Shown here: positions 46,237-54,008 of the stretch, piece after piece
How the letters are laid out: each line of letters starts with the position of its first letter
Position numbering within the stretch: the stretch's first letter is position 1
Assembly (NCBI RefSeq): GCF_028682395.1
Contig: NZ_JANHLC010000014.1
Coordinates: forward strand, 1 to 64,000
From: Pseudomonas putida
GTDB lineage: Bacteria; Pseudomonadota; Gammaproteobacteria; Pseudomonadales; Pseudomonadaceae
Length of the DNA stretch: 64,000 nt
Reading direction: 5' to 3'
The notes under the pieces: model-generated
What the model saw: only the letters and a program-made list of their open reading frames with translations
What the model was told of the DNA's origin: nothing
Databases searched by the model: none
Made by a program: the position numbers and the translations under genes

Positions 46237-47502
46237 TCACAGGCGAATCGACAGACCATCGGCCAGGGATTGGCGATAGGCGCGCCAAGCGGGCACGCAG
46301 CCCATCAGCAGGGCGGCGCCGAGGATAGCGCCGAGCAGCGTCCATTCATACTCGCTTGGCCAGCTCAGTGGCAGGTACAGCCCATAGTTTGCCTGGACAT
46401 ACCCCTGGGCCAGAGCGATACCCAGATACAGCAGCACCAGCCCTGCCACTGCTCCGGCCAGGGCCAGGGCAAAGGCTTCGAGTATCAGCAGGGTCGCGAT
46501 ATGCCAGGGGCGGGCGCCAACGGAGCGCAGGATCGCCATTTCCCGGCGCCGTTCATTGAGGCTGGTCAGGATTGCGGTGAGCATGCCGATCAGGCCGGTC
46601 AACACGACAAACAGCGAGACCACGAACAGGGCTTTCTCTGCCGTGCCCATCAGGCTCCAAAGCTCCTGCAGCGCGACCCCGGGCAGGATCGCCTGCATCG
46701 GCTCGCCGCGGAACTCGTTGATCTCGCGCTGCAGGGCGAAGGTCGCGATCTTGCTGTTCAGGCCCAGCATAAAGGCGGTTATGGCCTGGGGCGTGAGGTC
46801 CATATTGCGCGCCTGGTCGGCGCTGACCCGGCCGGCCCCGCGCGCCGGTACACCGTTGTGCCAGTCGACATGGATGGCTTCCATGCCGCCCAGGCTGATA
46901 TGCAGGGTGCGGTCTACCGGCGTACCGGTGCGCTGGAGAATGCCAACCACGGTGAAGGGCTTGTCGTCGTGCTTGACCAGGCTGATCGCCGCCACGCCAT
47001 GGGCCAGGACCAGTTTGTCGCCCAGTTTGTAGTGCAAGGCATCGGCGACTTCGGCCCCCAGGACCACCTCAAAGGGATCGCTGGCGAAGGCCCGACCGCT
47101 GGCGATGTGCAGCGGTTGCTGACGACCGTATCGGTAGTGCTCGAAGTAAGCGGCGCTGGTGCCCATCACGCGGTAGCCGCGATGGGAGTCGCCGAGGGAA
47201 ATCGGGATGGCCCATTTCACCTTCGGGTTTTGGGCGAAATGCTCGAAGCTGTCCCAGCGAATATTGTTGGTCGCATTGCCGATCCGAAAGACCGAATACA
47301 GCAGCAGGTTCACCGACCCGGCACGGGCGCCGACAATCAGATCGGTGCCGCTGACGGTGCTGGCGAAACTGGCGCGGGCTTCGGTGCGCACGCGCTCGAC
47401 GGCCAGCAGCAGACAGACCGACAGGGCAATGGCCAGGGCAGTGAGCATCGCGGTGAAGCGGCGGTTGGCCAGGCTGGCGAGGGCCAGTCGCAGCAGGTAC
47501 AT
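46237..47502 (-). CDS. MacB/FtsX-type ABC transporter permease of the zinc operon
   Basis: A 421-aa inner-membrane protein. One N-terminal membrane helix (about 18-38), a periplasmic domain of about 250 residues and three C-terminal helices form the MacB/FtsX/LolCE topology. The cytosolic coupling segment ERRREMAILRSVGARPWHI precedes TM3. It starts one base after the ATPase stop. This topology is usual for extrusion or mechanotransmission rather than for substrate import, which makes its place in a zinc operon notable. It corresponds to PA4065. Confidence 0.9.
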   Translation of the reverse strand: MYLLRLALASLANRRFTAMLTALAIALSVCLLLAVERVRTEARASFASTVSGTDLIVGARAGSVNLLLYSVFRIGNATNNIRWDSFEHFAQNPKVKWAIPISLGDSHRGYRVMGTSAAYFEHYRYGRQQPLHIASGRAFASDPFEVVLGAEVADALHYKLGDKLVLAHGVAAISLVKHDDKPFTVVGILQRTGTPVDRTLHISLGGMEAIHVDWHNGVPARGAGRVSADQARNMDLTPQAITAFMLGLNSKIATFALQREINEFRGEPMQAILPGVALQELWSLMGTAEKALFVVSLFVVLTGLIGMLTAILTSLNERRREMAILRSVGARPWHIATLLILEAFALALAGAVAGLVLLYLGIALAQGYVQANYGLYLPLSWPSEYEWTLLGAILGAALLMGCVPAWRAYRQSLADGLSIRL

Positions 47503-47503
47503 C

Positions 47504-48214
47504 TCAAACCTCCACAGGCGCGGTCGCGCGGTTGAGTTCGGCCAGGGACACATGGCGGTCGAACAGCGGGGCCAGGCTCTGGTCATGGCTGACAAACAAC
47601 AGGCTGGCGCCAGCCTCGCGGCATTCGCTGAACAGCAACTGGATAAACGCTTCGCGGGCATCGGCATCGAGGGCGGAGGTCGGTTCGTCGGCGATCACCA
47701 GCTCCGGCTGGCCGATGAGTGCGCGAGCCGCTGCGACCCGTTGCTGCTGGCCGATGGACAGTGAGTCGGCGCGTCGCTCCAGCAACGCCGGGTCCTTGAG
47801 GCCCAGATGGGCGAGCAGGGTGATGGCCGCCTGTTCGATGCTGGTATGGCGCTGGATCGCCCGGGCGGCGCGCAGCTTGGAAAAGTGGCAGGGCAGCGTG
47901 ACGTTCTCCCGTACCGAGAGAAAGGGCAGCAGATTGAATTGCTGGAAGATGTAGCCGGTGTGGTCGACGCGAAAGTGATCCCGGGCGCTGGCCGATAGCT
48001 CGCTCAACTCCTGGCCCAGCAGGCGAATACTGCCTCGGGTGGGCTTTTGTACGCCGCCGAGCAGACCCAGGAGCGTGGTTTTGCCGCTGCCGCTCGGGCC
48101 CTTGAGAAACAGCGTCTCGCCGGGCTCCAGCGCAAAGGCCGGGATATCCAGTAGAGGTGGATGCCCGGGCCAGTTGAAGCCAAGGTCGCAGAGTTCGATA
48201 AGGGCTTGGGTCAT
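47504..48214 (-). CDS. ABC transporter ATP-binding protein of the zinc operon (LolD/MacB-like)
   Basis: Cytosolic ATPase partner of the adjacent permease. Walker A GPSGSGKTT, Q-loop FQQFNLLPFLSV, signature LSIGQQQR (the second Ser-Gly position is Ile-Gly instead of Gly-Gly), Walker B LVIADEPTS and the switch His SHDQ are all present. I chose ATG 48214 (236 aa); a GTG three codons upstream is possible, and neither has a strong ribosome site. It corresponds to PA4064. Confidence 0.92.
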   Translation of the reverse strand: MTQALIELCDLGFNWPGHPPLLDIPAFALEPGETLFLKGPSGSGKTTLLGLLGGVQKPTRGSIRLLGQELSELSASARDHFRVDHTGYIFQQFNLLPFLSVRENVTLPCHFSKLRAARAIQRHTSIEQAAITLLAHLGLKDPALLERRADSLSIGQQQRVAAARALIGQPELVIADEPTSALDADAREAFIQLLFSECREAGASLLFVSHDQSLAPLFDRHVSLAELNRATAPVEV

Positions 48215-48340
48215 GGAATTCACGCAATTAGGAGCAGGGTTGTAGCCGCTGTCGTCAGGCTGCGATCGACCGTACCGCGCTCACGGGTTTATGGGAACCC
48301 GAAGGCCGGTGGGCCGTGTCCAGCCTGTCGACGGCGTCGA

Positions 48341-48946
48341 TCAGAAGGTCAGCGTTGCGGCTGCGGGCGTGGCATCGAGCCCTTGCTGACCCTTGGGGGC
48401 GATCAGTTGTACCTGAATTTTCTGGGTGGCGGGGAAGGTCTTGAACAGTGGGCCCATATCCAGATTTTTCAACGCCTCGGGGGTGGCGCAAGTGAACTGA
48501 TAGTGGGCATGGATTTCACTGTGCTGGTGGTGATGCTCGCCTTCACCCTTGGCGTGGTCGTGGTCGTGGTCGTGGTCGGGCTCGGGCTTGTCGCCAAACA
48601 GCGGGCTTTCCAGTTCCAGGTTGGCCAGCGTGCAACCAGCGGCCTTGGGCAGACCGAACAGGCTGAAGGGTTGTTCAAGCTGGGCGCGCACGGCGCTGAC
48701 CTTGGCCTGGTCGGCAGGGGTGCTGGCGGCATGCTCGAAACCCACCAGGTTCATCGCCGGGCTTTGCAGCTCCAACTCCAGGGTGTCGCCCTCCAGCACC
48801 GCATTCAGGCGCGCCACGCCGTGTTCGTGAGCCCCCAGGCTGGCGTGCTCGGCGTCGTGATCGTGAGCGTGTTGCGACGGCTCGGCGGCCTGGCTGGCAG
48901 CCAGCGGGAGCAGGGTGAACGGCAAGGCAAGAAGCAGGCGGCGCAT
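48341..48946 (-). CDS. zrgA: Zinc-binding periplasmic protein, ZrgA/DUF2796 family
   Basis: A 201-aa protein with a signal peptide (RLLLALPFTLLPLAASQAA) and two His-rich zones: HAHDHDAEHASLGAHEHG near the mature N-terminus and DHDHDHDHAKGEGEHHHQHSE in the middle. DUF2796 proteins such as Vibrio ZrgA take part in high-affinity zinc uptake, and P. aeruginosa PA4063 is induced by zinc limitation. It is the first gene of the operon with a GGAG site and a Zur-like palindrome 27 bp upstream. Metal delivery to the permease is inferred. Confidence 0.9.
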   Translation of the reverse strand: MRRLLLALPFTLLPLAASQAAEPSQHAHDHDAEHASLGAHEHGVARLNAVLEGDTLELELQSPAMNLVGFEHAASTPADQAKVSAVRAQLEQPFSLFGLPKAAGCTLANLELESPLFGDKPEPDHDHDHDHAKGEGEHHHQHSEIHAHYQFTCATPEALKNLDMGPLFKTFPATQKIQVQLIAPKGQQGLDATPAAATLTF

Positions 48947-48972
48947 GACGAGACTCCGATACGGGATTAAGT

Positions 48973-48990
48973 GTTATGTAATCTTATAAC
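48973..48990. promoter_or_regulatory. Zur-box-like operator
   Basis: GTTATGTAATCTTATAAC is an 18-bp AT-rich palindrome with perfect GTTAT / ATAAC arms, close to the GTTATA-N-TATAAC pattern of gammaproteobacterial Zur sites. It sits between the divergent zrgA and the plus-strand small gene, so it could control both. Confidence 0.78.
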
Positions 48991-49075
48991 GTAAGGCGCG
49001 AGAGTGTGCCCCTCTGCTTGGCGTTGTGCAAGCCGCATGGGAGCATGCTCGTCGGAAAATCGCGGGAGCAGAGCA

Positions 49076-49417
49076 ATGTTGCGAATTCGTGGAAGTATTG
49101 GTGACTGGCCGGTGGATTTGACCCTGGAGCTTGACGATGCGGATTGGGCACGACTGGGTGCCCAGCTACAGGTTGAGAAGCCGGTGAGTGCGCCTGCGGT
49201 GGTGCGTCCGGTGAATCAGGACGATGCGCTGTGGCAGTTGGCCAAGGATCTGTTGCGCCAGGCTGGCCAGCTCAGTGGTCCGGAGCTGCTGGCGCAGTTG
49301 GAAGGTTTGACCGGCAATGCGGTGGCCGGCAAGCGCTTGTTGGTGCGCCTGCGCCATAGCGCCGAGGTCAAGGTCGTGAACGGTGGGGACACGCCGCTGT
49401 ACAGCTGGATCGAATAG
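49076..49417 (+). CDS. Small conserved protein of unknown function
   Basis: 113 aa, beginning MLRIRGSIGDWPVDLTLELDDADW. I chose ATG 49076 for its GGAG site 7 bp upstream. The protein has no signal peptide, membrane segment or metal-binding cluster. Its N-terminal beta-rich part and C-terminal helices resemble the gene next to the zinc operon in P. aeruginosa (PA4062 position). It is divergent from zrgA across the Zur-like palindrome, so zinc regulation is possible. I do not recognise its function. Confidence 0.7.
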   Translation: MLRIRGSIGDWPVDLTLELDDADWARLGAQLQVEKPVSAPAVVRPVNQDDALWQLAKDLLRQAGQLSGPELLAQLEGLTGNAVAGKRLLVRLRHSAEVKVVNGGDTPLYSWIE

Positions 49418-49432
49418 ACCTGCGCCTCCCGT

Positions 49433-49460
49433 TGCAGGTGCGAACGGGTTCGCTCCTGCA
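49433..49460. repeat. REP-like imperfect palindrome
   Basis: TGCAGG-T-GCGAAC and GTTCGC-T-CCTGCA form a 13-position stem with one T:T mismatch and a 2-nt loop. The arms resemble the core of Pseudomonas REP elements (CTGCAGGAGCGAAC). It lies between convergent genes, a usual REP location. Confidence 0.6.
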
Positions 49461-49478
49461 GGTGTGGGGCGTGAGTCG

Positions 49479-50351
49479 TTAGTAGAGCGCGGCGAACAGC
49501 TTGCGCCGGTACGTGGTCACCAGCGGATGGTCGTTGCCCAGCAGTTCGAAGACCTGGAGCAGGGTCTTGTGCGGCAAGCCTTCGCCGTAGCTGCGGTTGC
49601 GGATAAACAGCTTGAGCAGGGCGTCCAGGGCCGCGTCGTATTGCTGGCGGGCCAATTGCTGGATCGCCAGTTGATACACCGCTTCATCGTCTTGCGGATC
49701 CTGGGCCAGGCGGCTCTTGAGATCGGCGGCGTCCGGCAGCTCGCCGGCCAGGCGCAGAAAGGTCAGTTGGGCCTTGGCACCGGCCAGTGCGGCTTTGTGT
49801 TCGTCGCCTTTGACCGCTTCGAGCACGCTCTGGGCTTCGTCCAGTTCGCCGCGTTCGGCCAGGCAGCGCGCATAGAGAATCAGTGCCTGGGCATTGCTGT
49901 TGTCTTCCCCCAGCAACGCCTTGAGCAGCGCTTCGGCCTGGGCGATCTGGCCTTCGCCAAACAGGTGCTGTGCCTGCTCCAGCGGGTCGGCTGCTGCCGG
50001 TGGTGGCATCTGCACATGGGGTTCGAGCAGGGCGCGGATTGCGGACTCGGGCTGGGCACCGGCAAAACCGTCGACCGGCTGGCCGTCCTTGAACAGCACC
50101 ACGGTCGGCAGGCTACGAATGCCGAAGCGCGCGACGATATCCTGTTCAGCCTCGCAATCGACCTTGGCCAGCAGCAGTTCGCCTTGATAGCTCTCGGCGA
50201 TCTGTTGCAGCAGGGGCATCAGCGCCTTGCACGGCGCGCACCACTCGGCCCAGAAGTCCACCAGCACGGGTTTGTGGAAAGAGTTCTCGATCACCAACTG
50301 GTCGAAATTGGCGCTGCTGGCGTCGAAGATATACGGCGTGTTCTGAGTCAT
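49479..50351 (-). CDS. cnoX: Thioredoxin-TPR chaperedoxin, CnoX/YbbN-like
   Basis: A 290-aa cytosolic protein combining a thioredoxin domain (about 1-110) with four or five TPR-like helices (about 115-290). The active site is intact (DFWAEWCAPCK), whereas E. coli CnoX has lost the first Cys, so this form is probably a functional oxidoreductase that also protects substrates for GroEL. I chose the ATG at 50351 (MTQNTPYIFDASS). It is downstream of a methyltransferase gene on the same strand. Confidence 0.9.
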   Translation of the reverse strand: MTQNTPYIFDASSANFDQLVIENSFHKPVLVDFWAEWCAPCKALMPLLQQIAESYQGELLLAKVDCEAEQDIVARFGIRSLPTVVLFKDGQPVDGFAGAQPESAIRALLEPHVQMPPPAAADPLEQAQHLFGEGQIAQAEALLKALLGEDNSNAQALILYARCLAERGELDEAQSVLEAVKGDEHKAALAGAKAQLTFLRLAGELPDAADLKSRLAQDPQDDEAVYQLAIQQLARQQYDAALDALLKLFIRNRSYGEGLPHKTLLQVFELLGNDHPLVTTYRRKLFAALY

Positions 50352-50429
50352 CGGAAATCTCGAAGAGCGTTGAATGCGCCAACTATAAAGGCTGCCAGGC
50401 ACTTTGCCGAGTCGGCGTGTGGCGCAGGT

Positions 50430-51083
50430 TTATCGCGTGGCGTGATAGAGGCTGACCTGGCGAAATTCATGGGGTTCTGCCAGGTCGGGCAGGGTCAGGG
50501 CTTCGAGCGTTTCCAGCTGGCGGTACAGTGGATGGCGGAAATCCTTGACCCGGGAGTCGGCCACCAACGCTTCGCGCCCGCGGCTGAGAAAACGGTCAAG
50601 CAGCGGCAGGTTTTCGCGGTCGTAGAGGACGTCAGCCACCAGGATCAGGTCGAAGCGATCCTCCTCGGCAAAGAAGTCGGCGCTGTAGCCCAGGTGTACA
50701 GCATTGAGCTGGGCATTCGCCCGGCAAGCGTCCAAGGCCAGTGGGTCGAGGTCGCAGGCCACTACTTCAAGCGCACCGGCCTTGGCCGCGGCAATCGCCG
50801 CCACACCGGAGCCTGCGCCAAAGTCCAGGACGCGTTTGCCGGCGACCCATTGCGGTCGCTCGGCCAGAAAGCGTGCCAGGGCCAGGCCGCTGGCCCAGCA
50901 GAAACTCCAGTAGGGCGGCTCGTGGAGGATCCGTCGGGTTTCTTCCGGGCTGAAGGCGCGGTCCATATTGTCGGCGTCAATCAGCCAGAGCTGCAGCTCG
51001 GTCCCCGGTAATGGGCAGGCGCGCAGTTGAGCATCGCCAAGCAGTTGGCTCAGGGCGTGTTGCAGGTCGAGCGGTGCATTCAT
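50430..51083 (-). CDS. Class I SAM-dependent methyltransferase (lysine/nicotinamide methylase-like)
   Basis: A 217-aa seven-beta-strand methyltransferase. Motif I is VLDFGAGSGVAAIAAAKAG, the acidic end of beta2 is CDLDPLALDACRAN, and the post-motif reads DLILVADVLYDRE, typical of the METTL/ETFB-lysine methyltransferase family and COG3897. The start overlaps the lipoprotein stop by 4 bp (ATGA), so they are translated together. The substrate is unknown; a protein lysine is most likely. Confidence 0.85.
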   Translation of the reverse strand: MNAPLDLQHALSQLLGDAQLRACPLPGTELQLWLIDADNMDRAFSPEETRRILHEPPYWSFCWASGLALARFLAERPQWVAGKRVLDFGAGSGVAAIAAAKAGALEVVACDLDPLALDACRANAQLNAVHLGYSADFFAEEDRFDLILVADVLYDRENLPLLDRFLSRGREALVADSRVKDFRHPLYRQLETLEALTLPDLAEPHEFRQVSLYHATR

Positions 51084-51538
51084 GGGGCTTTTTCAAATTG
51101 CAGCGGGCCCAGGGCCTGGGTCGTTGGCTGGGTAATGACCACGGCCGGCAGATGCAGGATCAACTGCCCGGACTGGCTGGCGCGGCCACGCAGTTCTACC
51201 CGCGCGCCGGCGGGGAAGGCTTCGGGGTTGAAGCGCAGGCGCATGGGTAGGGCCTGCCCCGTGCCATTGAGCTTGCTGCTGGCCAGCAGTTGCTGCGGAC
51301 GGCCCCGGCTGTCGATCACCAGCAGTGCCAGTTCGGCTTCAGCCCCGGCCGGTACGCCGACCAGGCTGCCACTGAGCTCACGCTGAAAGGCGGGCAGAGG
51401 CCCCAGTTCGATTTGGGAACTGGCTGTTTTTTTCGATTGCTGTTGGGTGGCAGGTGCCTGGGGTGCCTTGGGCGCTTCGCTGCTGCAAGCGCCAAGCAGG
51501 CCGGCGAGGCCGAGCAAAACAAGCGGTCGTACGGACAT
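51080..51538 (-). CDS. YbaY/YscW-like lipoprotein
   Basis: A 152-aa lipoprotein precursor: the signal sequence PLVLLGLAGLLGAC has a clear lipobox with the acylated Cys. A Pro/Gln-rich linker is followed by a beta-sandwich domain (about 50-150), LSGSLVGVPAGAEAELALLVID to LHLPAVVITQP, resembling the YbaY/YscW fold. I chose the ATG at 51538. No type III secretion genes are nearby, so a general envelope role is likely. It is divergent from nrdR. Confidence 0.8.
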   Translation of the reverse strand: MSVRPLVLLGLAGLLGACSSEAPKAPQAPATQQQSKKTASSQIELGPLPAFQRELSGSLVGVPAGAEAELALLVIDSRGRPQQLLASSKLNGTGQALPMRLRFNPEAFPAGARVELRGRASQSGQLILHLPAVVITQPTTQALGPLQFEKAP

Positions 51539-51621
51539 GAAGCGGCTCCAGCAAGGCAGAATTCGGTGTGTCGGCATGGGTAAAAGGTAGACGGGCGACT
51601 GTATACCGCAAACCCCATGGC

Positions 51622-51649
51622 TTGTCTTGCGACCGGGATGCGCTAACAT
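51622..51649 (+). promoter_or_regulatory. Possible nrdR promoter
   Basis: TTGTCT (51622-51627) and TAACAT (51644-51649) have 16-bp spacing. The predicted start near 51656 leaves a short pyrimidine-rich leader without an obvious ribosome site before the ATG at 51679. Confidence 0.45.
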
Positions 51650-51678
51650 GGCCCTCCCTTTTTTTGTTGCCTGCCACC

Positions 51679-52143
51679 ATGCACTGTCCCTTCTGCGGTG
51701 CCAACGACACCAAAGTCATCGATTCGCGCCTGGTCGCCGAGGGCGAACAGGTCCGCCGCCGGCGTGAATGCCTGGCCTGCGGCGAACGTTTCACGACCTT
51801 TGAAACGGCCGAACTGGTGTTGCCACGCCTGATCAAACAGGACGGCAGCCGGCAGCCTTTCGATGAAGAAAAACTGCGTGCGGGCATGCAGCGCGCGCTG
51901 GAAAAACGCCCGGTCAGCGTCGAGCGCCTGGAAGCGGCGCTGGCGCATATCAAGCACAAACTGCGGGCCACCGGCGAGCGCGAGGTCAAGTCGCTGGTGG
52001 TTGGCGAATTGGTGATGGGCGAGCTGCAAAAACTCGATGAAGTGGCCTATATCCGTTTTGCCTCGGTCTACCGGCGCTTCCAGGATCTCAACGAATTCCG
52101 CGAAGAAATCGATCGCCTGGCCCGTGAGCCAGCCAAGGAATGA
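51679..52143 (+). CDS. nrdR: Transcriptional repressor NrdR of ribonucleotide reductase genes
   Basis: Zinc-ribbon/ATP-cone repressor that senses ATP/dATP and binds NrdR boxes upstream of nrd genes. The N-terminal ribbon has CPFC (3-6) and CLAC (31-34), and the ATP-cone covers about 49-139 (LIKQDGSRQPFDEEKL). I chose ATG 51679, which gives the family length of 154 aa; an upstream extension encodes unrelated sequence. The ribD start overlaps its stop by 4 bp, so it heads the riboflavin operon. Confidence 0.97.
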   Translation: MHCPFCGANDTKVIDSRLVAEGEQVRRRRECLACGERFTTFETAELVLPRLIKQDGSRQPFDEEKLRAGMQRALEKRPVSVERLEAALAHIKHKLRATGEREVKSLVVGELVMGELQKLDEVAYIRFASVYRRFQDLNEFREEIDRLAREPAKE

Positions 52144-53282
52144 GCCTGTCCAACGAACAACTCGTGCTTGATGCCCATTACATGGCCCGTGCCCTCGAAC
52201 TGGCACGTAAAGGCCTGTATTCCACCCATCCGAACCCGCGTGTCGGCTGCGTGATCGTGCGTGATGGCCGGGTGATTGGCGAAGGCTGGCACGTGCGCGC
52301 CGGCGAACCCCATGCCGAAGTCCACGCCTTGCGCCAGGCCGGTGAGTTGGCTCGCGATGCGACGGTCTACGTGACCCTGGAACCCTGCAGCCATTTCGGC
52401 CGTACGCCGCCGTGCGCCGAGGCGCTGGTCCAGGCCGGAGTGGCGCGTGTGGTGGTTGCCATGCGCGACCCCAACCCGCAAGTGGCCGGACGTGGCCTGT
52501 TGCGCTTGCTCGATGCGGGGATCGCGGTGCACAGCGGCGTGCTGGAAAGCGAAGCGCGCCTGCTCAATCAGGGCTTTCTCAAGCGCATGGAGCACGGCCT
52601 GCCCTTTGTCCGGGTCAAGCTGGCCATGAGCCTGGATGGACGCACGGCCATGGCCAGTGGCGAAAGCCAGTGGATTACCGGGCCGGCGGCGCGTTCGGCG
52701 GTGCAGCGCCTGCGCGCCCGCTCCAGTGTGGTGATTACGGGCGCCGATACGGTGCTGACGGATCAGGCACGGCTGACCGTACGTCCCGACGAGTTGGGCC
52801 TGGGCGCCGAATTGACGGCCCTGGCCGAACAGCGTCCGCCCTTGCGCCTGCTGATCGACGGGCGGCTGCGGGTGCCGCTCGATGCACCGTTCTTCCGGGC
52901 CGGCCCGGCGCTGGTTGCGACGTGCGCCGCGGCGACCGCCCGTGAGCGCTACCAGGAGGACGGGCATGAGCTGCTGGCGGTGTCCGGCAGCAATGGTCAT
53001 GTCGACCTGCGCAAGCTCTTGGTCGAGCTGGCGGGGCGTGGCATCAACGAGGTGCTGGTTGAAGCCGGCCCGCGCCTGGCCGGTGCCTTTGCACGCCAGG
53101 GCCTGGTGGACGAGTACCAGATTTTTGTCGCCGGCCAGTTCCTGGGGTCGAGCGCGCGGCCATTGCTCGACTGGCCGTTGAATCAGATGAGCGAAGCACC
53201 GCGTTTGAAAATTGTCGAGATGCGTGCGGTGGGTGCCGACTGGCGAGTCATCGCGGTACCTGATCCGGCCCCCGGCCTATAA
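52140..53282 (+). CDS. ribD: Bifunctional riboflavin biosynthesis protein RibD
   Basis: Deaminates and then reduces the pyrimidine product of GTP cyclohydrolase II. The N-terminal deaminase has H58-A-E60 and the zinc cysteines in PCSHFGRTPPC (C83, C92). The C-terminal reductase (about 150-370) has VKLAMSLDGRTAMASGESQWITG and the EAGPRLAG region. The 380-aa length is normal. Its stop codon overlaps a perfect TATAAT (53278-53283), a possible internal -10 for ribE. Confidence 0.97.
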   Translation: MSLSNEQLVLDAHYMARALELARKGLYSTHPNPRVGCVIVRDGRVIGEGWHVRAGEPHAEVHALRQAGELARDATVYVTLEPCSHFGRTPPCAEALVQAGVARVVVAMRDPNPQVAGRGLLRLLDAGIAVHSGVLESEARLLNQGFLKRMEHGLPFVRVKLAMSLDGRTAMASGESQWITGPAARSAVQRLRARSSVVITGADTVLTDQARLTVRPDELGLGAELTALAEQRPPLRLLIDGRLRVPLDAPFFRAGPALVATCAAATARERYQEDGHELLAVSGSNGHVDLRKLLVELAGRGINEVLVEAGPRLAGAFARQGLVDEYQIFVAGQFLGSSARPLLDWPLNQMSEAPRLKIVEMRAVGADWRVIAVPDPAPGL

Positions 53283-53328
53283 TTTGCGGCCTGCACCCTG
53301 TGCAGGTCCTGTTCTCGAGGAGGACTTT

Positions 53329-53991
53329 ATGTTCACCGGCATTATCGAATCCATCGGCACGATTCGCGCATTGACCCCAAAAGGCGGAGATGTGCGGGTT
53401 TATGTCGAAACCGGCAAGCTCGACCTGGGCGACGTCAAACTGGGTGACAGTATCGCGGTCAATGGCGTTTGCCTGACGGCGGTGGAGTTGCCGGGCGACG
53501 GCTTCTGGGCCGATGTCAGCCGTGAAACGCTGGACTGCACCGCTTTTCATCAGCTCAAGACCGGCAGCCGGGTCAACCTGGAAAAAGCCCTGACGCCGAC
53601 TACCCGCCTGGGTGGGCACCTGGTCAGCGGCCATGTCGATGGTGTCGGTGAAATCGTGGCCCGGGAAGAAAACGCCCGGGCCATCCAGTTCCGCGTCCGT
53701 GCGCCCAAGGACCTGGCCAAATACATCGCCCACAAGGGTTCGATCACCGTCGACGGCACCAGCCTGACGGTGAACGCGGTCAATGGCGCCGAGTTCGAGC
53801 TGACCATCGTTCCCCATACCCTGTCCGAAACCATCATGGCCGACTACCGGCCGGGCCGGCAGGTGAACCTCGAAGTCGACCTGCTGGCACGTTACCTGGA
53901 GCGCCTGCTGCTCGGTGACAAGGCCGCGGAGCCGAGCGCGGGCGGCATCACCGAAAGTTTTCTGGCCGCCAACGGCTACCTCAAATCCTGA
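53329..53991 (+). CDS. ribE: Riboflavin synthase alpha subunit RibE
   Basis: Dismutates two 6,7-dimethyl-8-ribityllumazine molecules to riboflavin, the last step of the pathway. It consists of two tandem lumazine-binding domains (about 1-97 and 98-200), each with the repeated signature seen in MFTGIIESIGTI and GHLVSGHVDGVG. I chose ATG 53329 behind GAGGAGG; it gives 220 aa. A short CCTGCAC / GTGCAGG hairpin (53290-53306) lies in the ribD-ribE spacer. Confidence 0.97.
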   Translation: MFTGIIESIGTIRALTPKGGDVRVYVETGKLDLGDVKLGDSIAVNGVCLTAVELPGDGFWADVSRETLDCTAFHQLKTGSRVNLEKALTPTTRLGGHLVSGHVDGVGEIVAREENARAIQFRVRAPKDLAKYIAHKGSITVDGTSLTVNAVNGAEFELTIVPHTLSETIMADYRPGRQVNLEVDLLARYLERLLLGDKAAEPSAGGITESFLAANGYLKS

Positions 53992-54008
53992 CGCAAAGGG
54001 GGTGCCCC

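Noticed and set aside
48161..48970. 269-codon plus-strand frame opposite zrgA
   Set aside because: The Val-rich run is simply the complement of the His/Asp tract of zrgA.
44857..48990. Horizontal acquisition of the zinc operon and ompW
   Set aside because: Order matches P. aeruginosa PA4063-PA4067, and there are no mobile-element remnants or att-like repeats at its borders.
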